From assembly GCA_025359165.1 (NCBI GenBank), contig JANYHG010000254.1, positions 1 through 46,882 of the forward strand: a stretch of 46,882 bases of DNA. Direction: 5' to 3'. A model generated the notes under the pieces. The model saw only the letters and a list, made by a program, of their open reading frames with translations, was not told the DNA's origin and did not search any database. The DNA comes from Hyphomicrobiaceae bacterium (GTDB lineage: Bacteria; Pseudomonadota; Alphaproteobacteria; Rhizobiales; Hyphomicrobiaceae). How positions within the stretch are numbered: position 1 is the stretch's first letter; the number at the start of each line of letters is the position of its first letter. Below are positions 34,420 through 42,249 of this stretch, piece after piece. The position numbers and the translations under genes are program-made.

Positions 34420-35628
34420 TCACAGAATCGGCGACAAACGGGCGTCTTCGACACGAAAAATCTGCGCTGAGCCGATCAGTGGCGCGAACGGCTCGACATC
34501 GGTTCCGGTCATCCAGGCCTGGAGGCCCAGCCGCTGGATTTCCTGATACAGGCCGCCCCGCCGCGCGGGGTCCAGGTGGGCGGCAATTTCGTCGAGCAAC
34601 AGGATCGGCCCGACACCGTCGCGGCGCTGGCTGGTCAGTTCTGCGTGCGCGAGCACCAGTCCGACGAGCAAGGCTTTCTGTTCGCCGGTCGAGCATTGGC
34701 GGGACGGCATCGCCTTCGGCCCGTGCCCGACCAGCAGGTCCGAGCGATGCGGTCCGATCAAGGTGCGACCTGCCGCCCGGTCGCGTTCGCGCGTGTCGGC
34801 CAACTGGCGCACGTAAATCTCCTCGACATCGACGGCAGCACGCAGTGCCAGGTCGGCTTCAATCGTGCCCTCCAGCGCCAACGTAGCCCAGGGAAACGGC
34901 CCGTCGGGACTGCGCGCGCGGCACAGATCGATAGCCGTGGCCAACTGCCCCACAGCTTCCAACCGCGCCGCCGATATCGCGATGCCGGTTTCGGCCATCA
35001 CGCGCTCGAAACCTTCCAACCGCGTGCGGTCGGAGATACCATCGGACAACAGCCGATTGCGGCTTTGCATGGCGCGATCGAAGTGGCCAAGGCGGGTCCG
35101 ATAGCGCGGATCGAAGCACAAAATGAGCCGATCGAGAAAGCGGCGACGCTCGCTGGCTGGCCCCGTGAACAAGCCGTCCATGGCCGGTGTCAGCCACACC
35201 ATCTCGACGAGATCGGCGAGTGCGCCGGTGCCGCCCTGGGTCTCCCCGTCGATGCGCACGATGCGCCCCGGCCGCCCCACGGTGCCACTTGCCGCCGCGA
35301 TACCGGTGCCGATTTCGACTGTCCCGGTCGCCGTGTGCAACGTTGCCGCGACCGACCACCCGCCGGGACCGGCAGCGCGGGCAAGATCGGCGTAGGCGGC
35401 TTGCCGCAATCCATAGCCGACCGCAAGCAGTGATACCGCTTCCATCAGATTGGTTTTGCCGGCACCATTCGGACCAACGAGCACAACGGGAGAGGGGCCG
35501 AACTGCAGCGCGGTCGAGACGTAGTTTCGAAAATTGGTCAGCAGCAGCCGCTCGACCCAAAGCCGTCGGCCCGCCCTGACACTAGCATCGCGCGTATCCA
35601 TTTCGGATCGATCGTCGGCGAGCGTCAC
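34420..35628 (-). CDS. recF: DNA replication and repair protein RecF
   Basis: Helps load RecA at single-strand gaps and restarts stalled replication. The 402-residue protein is an ABC-type (SMC-like) ATPase: Walker A GPNGAGKTN at 52-60, preceded by the family signature LTNFRNY (30-36); signature segment CSTGEQKALLVGLVLAHAE; Walker B ILLLDEIAAHLD. The start is GTG, overlapping the dnaN stop by four bases (GTGA), so translation is coupled. Length is at the upper end of the family. Confidence 0.96.
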   Translation of the reverse strand: MTLADDRSEMDTRDASVRAGRRLWVERLLLTNFRNYVSTALQFGPSPVVLVGPNGAGKTNLMEAVSLLAVGYGLRQAAYADLARAAGPGGWSVAATLHTATGTVEIGTGIAAASGTVGRPGRIVRIDGETQGGTGALADLVEMVWLTPAMDGLFTGPASERRRFLDRLILCFDPRYRTRLGHFDRAMQSRNRLLSDGISDRTRLEGFERVMAETGIAISAARLEAVGQLATAIDLCRARSPDGPFPWATLALEGTIEADLALRAAVDVEEIYVRQLADTRERDRAAGRTLIGPHRSDLLVGHGPKAMPSRQCSTGEQKALLVGLVLAHAELTSQRRDGVGPILLLDEIAAHLDPARRGGLYQEIQRLGLQAWMTGTDVEPFAPLIGSAQIFRVEDARLSPIL

Positions 35629-36743
35629 ACCCGCATCGGCATCAGCACGTAAAGCGCATTGGCATCGCCGCCATCGCGGACGATCGTCGGCGAACCGGAG
35701 TCGGCAAGCTTGAATTGCGCGGTGTCGCTCTCGAGTTGGCTGGCGATTTCGAGCAGGTAACGCGCGTTGAAGCCGATTTCAATGGGCGACGAGGTATAGT
35801 CGACCACCACTTCTTCGGTGGCGCTACCGCCTTCCGGATTATTGACCGACAACGTCAACTTGGTACCGCTGATGGCGAGCTTGACCGCGCGCCCGCGATC
35901 ACTGGCGATCGTAGAGACGCGATCGACGGCGCTGATGAACTCAGCGTTCGAGACTCGCAATTCCTTGTCGTTGTTCTGAGGGATGACGCGCCCATAGTCG
36001 GGGAACGTGCCGTCGATCAGCTTCGAGGTGAGCGTCACATCGCCGATTTCGAAGCGCACTTTGGCCGGCGAGACCGCCACTTTGGCGTTGTGTTCGTTCG
36101 CTTCCAGCAGACGGCCGAGCTCATGGACGGTTTTGCGCGGCACGATCACACCGGGCATGCCGGCAGCGCCTTCCGGCAATGCAATGTCCATTTGCGCGAG
36201 CCGATGCCCGTCGGTGGCCACTGCGCGCAGCACCGCGCTCTCGCCCGCTTGGGCTGGATGCAGGTAGATACCGTTCAGGTAAGAGCGGGTTTCTTCCGTC
36301 GAAATGGCGAATCGCGTCTTGTCGATCAGCTTCTTGAGATCGTGGGTGGCAACCTCGAAAGCGTGCGGATAGTCGCCGCCGGACAAGTCCGGAAAATCTT
36401 CCGCAGCCAGGGTCTGGAGGGCGAACTGCGATTGCCCTGAAACGATCGTCAGCCGCTCCTTCTCGGGATCCCGCTTGATTTCTATTTCGCTACCGTCGGG
36501 CAGCTTCCGCACGATGTCGTGCAGCAGATGCGCCGGCACCGTTACAGCCCCGGGTTGGACGACGTTGGCAGCGATCTGCTCGACAACTTCGCGCTCGAGA
36601 TCCGTCGCTTTCAGATGCAGCATGCCATTGGCAGCCTTCAAAAATACGTTCGACAGGATCGGAATGGTCGTCCGACGCTCGACGACGCTGGTCACATGAC
36701 CCAAAGCCCGCAGCAATTCCCCGCGTTCGATAACCAGCTTCAT
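35625..36743 (-). CDS. dnaN: DNA polymerase III beta sliding clamp
   Basis: The ring-shaped processivity clamp of the replicase. The 372-residue protein has the normal length and the N-terminus MKLVIERGELLRALGHV; the ATG at 36743 follows GAGGTCTGGGG. Family segments: NVFLKAANGMLHLKATD, RTRF-like DKTRFAISTEETRSYLNGIY, FPDYGRVIP, and VMPMRV-type end (YVLMPMRV). It overlaps recF and starts 453 bases after the dnaA stop. Confidence 0.98.
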   Translation of the reverse strand: MKLVIERGELLRALGHVTSVVERRTTIPILSNVFLKAANGMLHLKATDLEREVVEQIAANVVQPGAVTVPAHLLHDIVRKLPDGSEIEIKRDPEKERLTIVSGQSQFALQTLAAEDFPDLSGGDYPHAFEVATHDLKKLIDKTRFAISTEETRSYLNGIYLHPAQAGESAVLRAVATDGHRLAQMDIALPEGAAGMPGVIVPRKTVHELGRLLEANEHNAKVAVSPAKVRFEIGDVTLTSKLIDGTFPDYGRVIPQNNDKELRVSNAEFISAVDRVSTIASDRGRAVKLAISGTKLTLSVNNPEGGSATEEVVVDYTSSPIEIGFNARYLLEIASQLESDTAQFKLADSGSPTIVRDGGDANALYVLMPMRV

Positions 36744-36940
36744 GAACCCCAGACCTCGTTGCGATGGAGGCGACAGCCATGAGGACGTTTGCCTCAGGAT
36801 CTCATCTACCACATATTCAGGATAGTCGCGGGCGTTCTGCCATGCAAATGTCGAACGTACAACGCGCGCCTCGGAACGGCGCGCCGCATGCCGCCGACTC
36901 ACTTATGTTGCAAATTGGCCTGTACGCGCGGGGTTTGCAA

Positions 36941-36968
36941 GTGCTTGACGGGCAGTGCTTGACGGGCA
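36941..36968. repeat. Tandem 14-bp direct repeat
   Basis: GTGCTTGACGGGCA occurs twice without a gap, identical. It is between dnaA and dnaN, about 200 bases upstream of the dnaN start. It could be a slippage duplication or a pair of protein-binding sites. Confidence 0.9.
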
Positions 36969-37137
36969 GGGTCAGAGCAGGGCCGACCTGGTTTTTACCG
37001 CTGCTGTTTCAACAATTCGTCGCGCAGCCCGTCAGAATGTCCGCTTCGGCCAATTTCTCGGTCATCGCTTACCTGAAGGGATCACCTGCGAGGATGCCGT
37101 ACGTTTTTTGGTTGATGCGTTTGCAGACGCAATCGCG

Positions 37138-37164
37138 AAAAGCCCGGCGTCGCGAGACGCCGGG
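37138..37164 (-). terminator. Terminator of dnaA
   Basis: On the minus strand CCCGGCGTC-TCGC-GACGCCGGG (9-bp perfect stem) is followed by CTTTTCG. It lies about 31 bases after the dnaA stop, consistent with dnaA and dnaN being separate transcripts. Confidence 0.85.
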
Positions 37165-37195
37165 TTCGTTGACCACGTCGAACATCTGTGCGCTT

Positions 37196-38710
37196 TCAGC
37201 CTGAACGGCTGAGCTGTGACTTGAGTGTTTCGAGCTCGTCGCGAAGGCGATTGTTGCCTTCGAGTTCGCGATCGATCTTGCGAATGGCGTGCAAGACGGT
37301 GGTGTGATCGCGATCACCGAAGCGGCGTCCGATTTCCGGCAGCGAGCGTGAGGTCAGCTGCTTCGCCAGATACATGCCGATCTGACGCGGCCAGACGACC
37401 GAGCGGTGGCGGCGCTGCGAAACGATATCGGCGCGGGTCACGGCATAGTGCCGCGAGACGATACGCAGAATGTCTTCGATCTTGATGCGGCGCGGCTCGA
37501 TCCCCTGCACCAGACCACGCATGACCGCATCGGCGGTTTCCATCGTGGCGGGCGCACGCGTCACCTGCCAGTTGGCGAACAGATGATTGATGGCACCTTC
37601 CAGCTCGCGGCCGTTCTCGGTCAGACGCTCGGACAGAACCGTCAGGATTTCGCGACTGATTTCAAACAAGGGATCCTGTGCACGTTTCTCCTGCACGCGC
37701 CGCTCGAGAATTTTGTAGCGCAGCTCGCCGCTGAGCGGCTGCAGCTCGGTGACGAGCCCGCGCTGCAGGCGAGACCGCATCCGATCGTTCAAACGCTCGA
37801 TCTGAGCGGGCGGCCGTGCCGACGCCACCACCAACTGGCGGCCCGCATCGAGCAGTGCGTTGATGATATGCTCAAACTCCTGCTCGGTCTTGTCGCCCTG
37901 CATGAATTCGAAATCGTCGATCAGCAGAATATCGATCGAGCGAAACTTGTTCTTGAAGGCAATCGCATCCTGCGAGCGGATGGCTTCGACGAACTGGAAC
38001 AGGAAGCGCTCCGCGGTCAAGTACAGCACTTGTGCGTGCGGCGTGCGGCGTTTGACCTCCCATGCGATCGCATGCAGCAGATGGCTTTTTCCCAGCCCGA
38101 CATTGGAGTGGAGGAACAGCGGATTGAAACCGCGATCTTCGGCGAACACGGTTTCGGCTGCCTGAACGGCGGCCGCGTGCGCCATGCGGTTCGAAGGCCC
38201 CACAATGAACGTCTCGAAAGTGCAGCGCGCATCGAGCGGCGAGCCTTCGAAGCCATTGACCGCGTTGCGACCTACCTGGGGAGGCACAACCTTGACATCG
38301 ATTGAGCCCGGGCGCCGGTCGCTGGCCATCTGCGGCTGTGCCGGGCGCTCCGCAAAGCTCGCGGCGGCAACGGCAGGCTTCGATTGCACAGGTGCCGGCT
38401 GCCGCAACTGGACGTCGACACGTTCGATGCCGGGAAATTCGCTGCGGCAGCAGGCCAGCACATCTTCGGAATAGTGCGACTGGATCCAGTTGCGCAGGAA
38501 CTTTACGGGCACCGAAATCCGCACCGCCGTGTCGTCGACGTGATCGAACTCCATCGCGCCGAACCAGTTTGTGAACACGTCATCACCGAGCCGTGCCCTC
38601 AGCATCGCGCGGATCCGCGGTGCCTTTAACACGAGATCGGCGCGCACTGCTTCCGAATCGTCCAGATCCAGCGCGTCGTCACAACCGTTGGTGTCTTCAA
38701 AATTGCTCAT
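37196..38710 (-). CDS. dnaA: Chromosomal replication initiator protein DnaA
   Basis: The AAA+ ATPase that binds DnaA boxes at the origin and opens DNA. The 504-residue protein has an N-terminal domain (to about 90), a variable Pro/Ala-rich linker, and AAA+ motifs NVGLGKSHLLHA (Walker A, with Ser in place of the common Thr) and ILLIDDFEFMQGD (Walker B). Domain IV has the box-binding signature GDRDHTTVLHAIRKI. I start at ATG 38710 (MSNFEDTNG), with GGGAAAG upstream; the frame extends 46 codons further, into non-coding sequence. It lies between dnaN and rpsT on the same strand. Confidence 0.97.
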   Translation of the reverse strand: MSNFEDTNGCDDALDLDDSEAVRADLVLKAPRIRAMLRARLGDDVFTNWFGAMEFDHVDDTAVRISVPVKFLRNWIQSHYSEDVLACCRSEFPGIERVDVQLRQPAPVQSKPAVAAASFAERPAQPQMASDRRPGSIDVKVVPPQVGRNAVNGFEGSPLDARCTFETFIVGPSNRMAHAAAVQAAETVFAEDRGFNPLFLHSNVGLGKSHLLHAIAWEVKRRTPHAQVLYLTAERFLFQFVEAIRSQDAIAFKNKFRSIDILLIDDFEFMQGDKTEQEFEHIINALLDAGRQLVVASARPPAQIERLNDRMRSRLQRGLVTELQPLSGELRYKILERRVQEKRAQDPLFEISREILTVLSERLTENGRELEGAINHLFANWQVTRAPATMETADAVMRGLVQGIEPRRIKIEDILRIVSRHYAVTRADIVSQRRHRSVVWPRQIGMYLAKQLTSRSLPEIGRRFGDRDHTTVLHAIRKIDRELEGNNRLRDELETLKSQLSRSG

Positions 38711-39428
38711 TTGATCGACTTTCCCGCTAATTTCACCGACAAAGACCAAATTCGGGACGCACCTTCCCCGTCCGCTCGCTACCCTCTCGAACGGGGATGT
38801 CAGTCTGGAATTCGGCTTGGGCCCGGACTCGTCCGCACCCCACATCAAGCCCGTTGCATCACAGGTGCATCAGGCGACTGGTCCGACACCTCGCGGTTGC
38901 CCACCGCAGACAGGCGTCATACTTCAGCAGCGACCTAGCGCTGCCGTTCTGCCGGCGTCCGAGGACCCGGAAATGGTAAAATGTGTGTGCCGCCGGAGCA
39001 GCGATACTCGAGAGGCGTTTCGCGCTCGAGGTTAGAAATAGAGTTGCTCAGACCTCTGAGCAGACAAGGTTCAGGTTGAACTGAACCGGATAGGACTGGA
39101 TCGGGGGAACCAGGCACGCACGTACTCCTCTTAAACATATCTCGGTGGCAAAGTGGTGGCGCCAAGCGTTCAGACTTAGCTCACAACACTCGGATAACAC
39201 GAGCCAGACAAAGCATTTCTGCTTGGCTTTCGGCGTGTCTCTTGCGAGATGCCAAAGGTCAACACAAATGCACCAGTATTCGGTGATACCGAAGACTTGG
39301 AACACTTACGCACGACACGATATTTTTTGATCTCGACTATTCGATCCGGGAACGATCGATACACACTGTCGAGAACGCGAACTCATTACTACGGGGCCGT
39401 GCAACGAATACTCGGCATTGGCCGCCCG

Positions 39429-39443
39429 TTAACGATGTCTTAA
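39429..39443. promoter_or_regulatory. CtrA-type binding site
   Basis: TTAA-CGATGTC-TTAA fits the TTAA-N7-TTAA consensus of the alphaproteobacterial cell-cycle regulator CtrA exactly. It is about 720 bases upstream of the dnaA start codon. Binding is inference. Confidence 0.5.
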
Positions 39444-39602
39444 GCCAAGCAGTCTCGCGGTGCAAACAAAAACGGGAGGGGATGGAGGGAACTGGTCGGG
39501 CTGCACAAAGTCGACACTCCGGAATCAAATCGCGCTAATGTACTGATCGCCGCAAAAAAGCGTGCGCTTTCATGACGACTCGATGACACAGCACTGTCGT
39601 CA

Positions 39603-39611
39603 TTTTCCACA
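39603..39611 (+). promoter_or_regulatory. Near-consensus DnaA box
   Basis: TTTTCCACA differs from TTATCCACA at one position. It lies near GACTC (39577) and GAGTC (39675) and next to an A+T-rich segment. It may serve dnaA autoregulation. Confidence 0.35.
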
Positions 39612-39792
39612 AAATATCGTTTGTTCAATTTGCTTTTGCCCTTGGTGGAGATTGGAGGTCATCCGCGTACTTTCGAGTCCGCGGGGCCAATTTGGACGAT
39701 GGCGAACGATCAACATGTTGTTTTGCAGTTTAAATAAAAATTTGCGCCACACCTAATAATGGTTAACGCGGGACCATCAACCGGACACGACA

Positions 39793-39833
39793 ACGCCGGA
39801 AGGTGCCATTTTGCAACAGCGCACTTCCGGCGT
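39793..39833 (-). terminator. Hairpin downstream of rpsT
   Basis: ACGCCGGAAG and CTTCCGGCGT (39793-39802 and 39824-39833) form a 10-bp perfect stem, extended by TGC/GCA, about 31 bases after the rpsT stop. The T-run after it is poor (TTGT), so termination is likely but not certain. Confidence 0.55.
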
Positions 39834-39864
39834 AGGTAGAACAACGATCGGCTGAACGAACGCG

Positions 39865-40131
39865 TTATGCCAGCAAAGCATTCACGCGAGCCGTCAAGCG
39901 CGAAACTTTGCGCGACGCCGTCCGTTTGTGGAGGATGCCTTTCTGGGCGGTGCTGATCAACACCGGTTCTGCCGCTTTGAGAGCGGCCAGAGCGTCCGAC
40001 TTAGAGCCGGCGGCGATGGCCTCCTCGACCTTGCGCACAGACGTTTTGAGTTTCGAACGGCGTGATTTATTGATTTCGGTGCGGCGCACCATCTGACGAG
40101 CAGCTTTTTTGGCCGATGAGGTGTTGGCCAT
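39865..40131 (-). CDS. rpsT: 30S ribosomal protein S20
   Basis: A small basic protein of the 30S subunit that binds 16S rRNA early in assembly. The 88-residue protein has family features: [26 protein letters not shown], three-helix bundle, and the end [14 protein letters not shown]. The mRNA has AGGAGATT before the ATG. Placement next to dnaA is conserved in Hyphomicrobiales. Confidence 0.97.
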   Translation of the reverse strand: MANTSSAKKAARQMVRRTEINKSRRSKLKTSVRKVEEAIAAGSKSDALAALKAAEPVLISTAQKGILHKRTASRKVSRLTARVNALLA

Positions 40132-40529
40132 GAGTAATCTCCTGAGTTTACACAGCGTTTTAGCGGGATGACGAGTTCAGAGCGGACGCCAGTGTCTCCG
40201 AGTGCCGTTTGAACGGCGTTCGCAGTAACCAGGGCCCGTTGGACGGGGTACGAATGCCTTGCGGTTTGCCTCGACCTTGACCCTCGCCAGACAAAACTGG
40301 AGCAGTCTCGGGCTGCGGTCTGCACGCAAGCGCAATGTTCCCAGCCAACATGCGTCGGCGAGAAAAGATCGTGTCCCTATAGCCCTGTCCGCAGGCAGCG
40401 GTCAACGATCTGTCAAGCATCAAGTTAGGAAATTACTCACGCGCATACGATCGGGAGCCGGTGCTTTACCGAAGCGCAACTTTTTCCACGCCATCCTCAT
40501 GTGTGAGCAAGACTAATGGGGATGAAACG
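40132..40529. other. Divergent region between rpsT and a membrane protein gene
   Basis: About 400 bases without a supported gene. Two small hairpins lie in what would be the rpsT leader: GCCGTT/AACGGC (40204-40217) and CCCGT-TGG-ACGGG near 40228-40240. They could be part of S20 leader control, but the family does not have a conserved leader that I can match. Confidence 0.4.
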
Positions 40530-41153
40530 ATGATTTCGATGGTGATTTGGGTTCTGGCGCTCGCGGCCAGCATTTCCGGCGTGTGCATCGCGGTGGCGAT
40601 GGAGGCACAGACCGCCCACCTCATCGCGACCGCTGCCGCGAGCTTCGCCATGGTCGCGGCAGCCGTTCACGAGCACAAAAGCGCCGACTTGGCGGCCAAG
40701 TCTGCCTACAGCCTGGCCGCCACCGCATCGCGCTACATGGGGCTATTGTGGTGCTGGAATGCGATTTCGATGTTCGTCGCTTATTCGTTCGTTCTCGACT
40801 GGCCCTATGCGATGTCTGTCGTGCTCGGTATGTTTGCGGGCTGCGGTGCCTGCCTGATCGTAGCTCTCATACTGGATCGAGAGGCGCAATCGTCGGCCCC
40901 GGATCAGCGCACCCTGCACCTCGCAGCTGCCATGGCCAAGGCCCAATTCGCTCTGGCCGCCGTCCTCATCGGTGCGATGGTCGCCGCGCGTCACGCCTCG
41001 CAGGTGGAACTTGGCGGGGCGCATCGCTGGGTTGCCCTGAATGCGATCCTTTGCACAGCCGCGGCGCTGCTGACACTGACTGGTTACCTGATCATGAACC
41101 GCAGCCAACATGCGGCTGCGGATGCAGCCGGGCAGACGCCGGCTGCGGCTTGA
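40530..41153 (+). CDS. Uncharacterised membrane protein
   Basis: A 207-residue hydrophobic protein with about six predicted membrane segments (5-24, 30-48, 66-86, 95-117, 134-155 and 165-187), rich in Ala. I do not recognise the family. The ATG at 40530 is preceded by GGGGA seven bases before it; the open frame begins 23 codons earlier, but that stretch is unlike a membrane protein N-terminus. The gene converges on the enoyl-CoA hydratase gene with 18 bases between. Confidence 0.72.
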   Translation: MISMVIWVLALAASISGVCIAVAMEAQTAHLIATAAASFAMVAAAVHEHKSADLAAKSAYSLAATASRYMGLLWCWNAISMFVAYSFVLDWPYAMSVVLGMFAGCGACLIVALILDREAQSSAPDQRTLHLAAAMAKAQFALAAVLIGAMVAARHASQVELGGAHRWVALNAILCTAAALLTLTGYLIMNRSQHAAADAAGQTPAAA

Positions 41154-41171
41154 GGGGCCGATTGCAGCAGA

Positions 41172-41987
41172 TCAGCTGCCGCTGAACTTCGGTTTTCGTT
41201 TCTCGACGAAGGCGGCCATGCCTTCCTTTTGATCGGCAGTTGCGAACATCGAGTGGAAGACGCGGCGCTCGAAGCGGATGCCTTCCGTCAAAGTGGTCTC
41301 ATAAGCACGGTTGACCGTCTCTTTGGTCATCATAGTGATGACCAGGCTCATGTCGGCGATAACGGTCGCGGTCTTGATGGCGTCGGCCAATAAATCGGCT
41401 GCCGGAACGACGCGGCTGACAAGCCCGGAACGCTCCGCCTCGGCCGCATCCATCATGCGGCCGGTCAGGCACATTTCCATCGCCTTGGCCTTGCCGACGA
41501 ACCGCGTCAACCGCTGCGTGCCGCCCGCGCCCGGCATGACGCCGAGCTTGATCTCCGGCTGACCGAATTTGGCGGTATCGGCTGCGATGACGATGTCGCA
41601 CATCATGGCGATTTCGCAGCCACCGCCCAGCGCAAAGCCCGCGACTGCAGCAATCGTCGGCTTACGGCAGCGCGCCAGCCGGTCCCATTGCCCGATGAAG
41701 TCTTCCTTATATGCCAGCATGTAAGATTTCGATTGCATTTCCTTGATGTCGGCCCCCGCCGCGAATGCTTTGTCGGAGCCTGTCACGACGATGCAGCCGA
41801 TATCGTCGTCGGCCTCCCAGCCGTCGAGCACTTGGCCAATTTCGCGAATGATCTGGGCGTTGAGTGCGTTAAGCGCCTGCGGCCGGTTGAGCGTGATAAG
41901 CCCGACCTTGCCGCGCGTTTCGACGAGAATGGTTTCGTAGGACATGCTCTTGGACATGGGCAGGTCAGACATGGGCAGGTTGGACAT
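41172..41987 (-). CDS. Enoyl-CoA hydratase
   Basis: Adds water across the double bond of 2-enoyl-CoA in fatty acid or other acyl-CoA degradation. The crotonase motifs are intact: AGADIKEM, the oxyanion loop [14 protein letters not shown] with the first catalytic Glu, and [20 protein letters not shown] with the second. The 271 residues include a short extra N-terminus, [14 protein letters not shown], caused by a 15-bp sequence repeated about three times, each copy holding an ATG (41987, 41972, 41957). The family start corresponds to the ATG at 41945, so the true start is ambiguous; I keep the longest. Confidence 0.93.
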   Translation of the reverse strand: MSNLPMSDLPMSKSMSYETILVETRGKVGLITLNRPQALNALNAQIIREIGQVLDGWEADDDIGCIVVTGSDKAFAAGADIKEMQSKSYMLAYKEDFIGQWDRLARCRKPTIAAVAGFALGGGCEIAMMCDIVIAADTAKFGQPEIKLGVMPGAGGTQRLTRFVGKAKAMEMCLTGRMMDAAEAERSGLVSRVVPAADLLADAIKTATVIADMSLVITMMTKETVNRAYETTLTEGIRFERRVFHSMFATADQKEGMAAFVEKRKPKFSGS

Positions 41988-41998
41988 GGGCAGGTTCT
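41954..41998. repeat. Three 15-bp direct repeats over the hydratase start
   Basis: On the minus strand the unit CCTGCCCATGTCCAA occurs about three times, the middle copy ending TGA instead of CAA and the last continuing with AAG. Each copy contains an in-frame ATG, so the repeat multiplies the possible start codons. Confidence 0.8.
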
Positions 41999-42249
41999 TT
42001 CAGGTCGAAACCGCAGACTTGGTAACACGTATCGAAGCTGCGCTCGCAGGGCAATGGGCGGCTCCGCCGGAAACGTCCAACGCATAGGACTTTGCCCAGC
42101 CCGCGGTCACTATGTCGTTGCAGGGCCTGCATTTTGGCCGCAATCGCCTTCTAGGCGAAAGCGTCGGGGATCTTCAGAAGCGCGGCCGGGTGCGAGACGT
42201 AACCTTCGCCCTGCTGCGCGCGGCAGGTTCACAGGACAGGCTCTCCGGC

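Larger units (their letters stand above)
36744..37195. other. dnaA-dnaN intergenic region
   Basis: 452 bases with no supported gene; rightward short frames here look like shadows. It holds the dnaA terminator (37138-37164), two identical copies of GTGCTTGACGGGCA in tandem (36941-36954 and 36955-36968), and a GC-rich segment with GGCGCGCC. A dnaN promoter is expected here. Confidence 0.55.
38711..39864. other. Long non-coding region upstream of dnaA
   Basis: About 1.15 kb without a credible gene between rpsT and dnaA. It contains two neighbouring inverted repeats (TGCTCAG/CTGAGCA at 39045-39062 and GGTTCAG/CTGAACC at 39068-39087), a CtrA-type site (39429), four GANTC sites (38826, 39522, 39577, 39675), a one-mismatch DnaA box (39603) and an A+T-rich stretch at about 39720-39765. 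The dnaA promoter must be here. Whether it is also a replication origin is open. Confidence 0.6.

Noticed and set aside
38711-39864. Small open frames of 60-85 codons upstream of dnaA
   Set aside because: They overlap on both strands, lack ribosome binding sites and have no family features.
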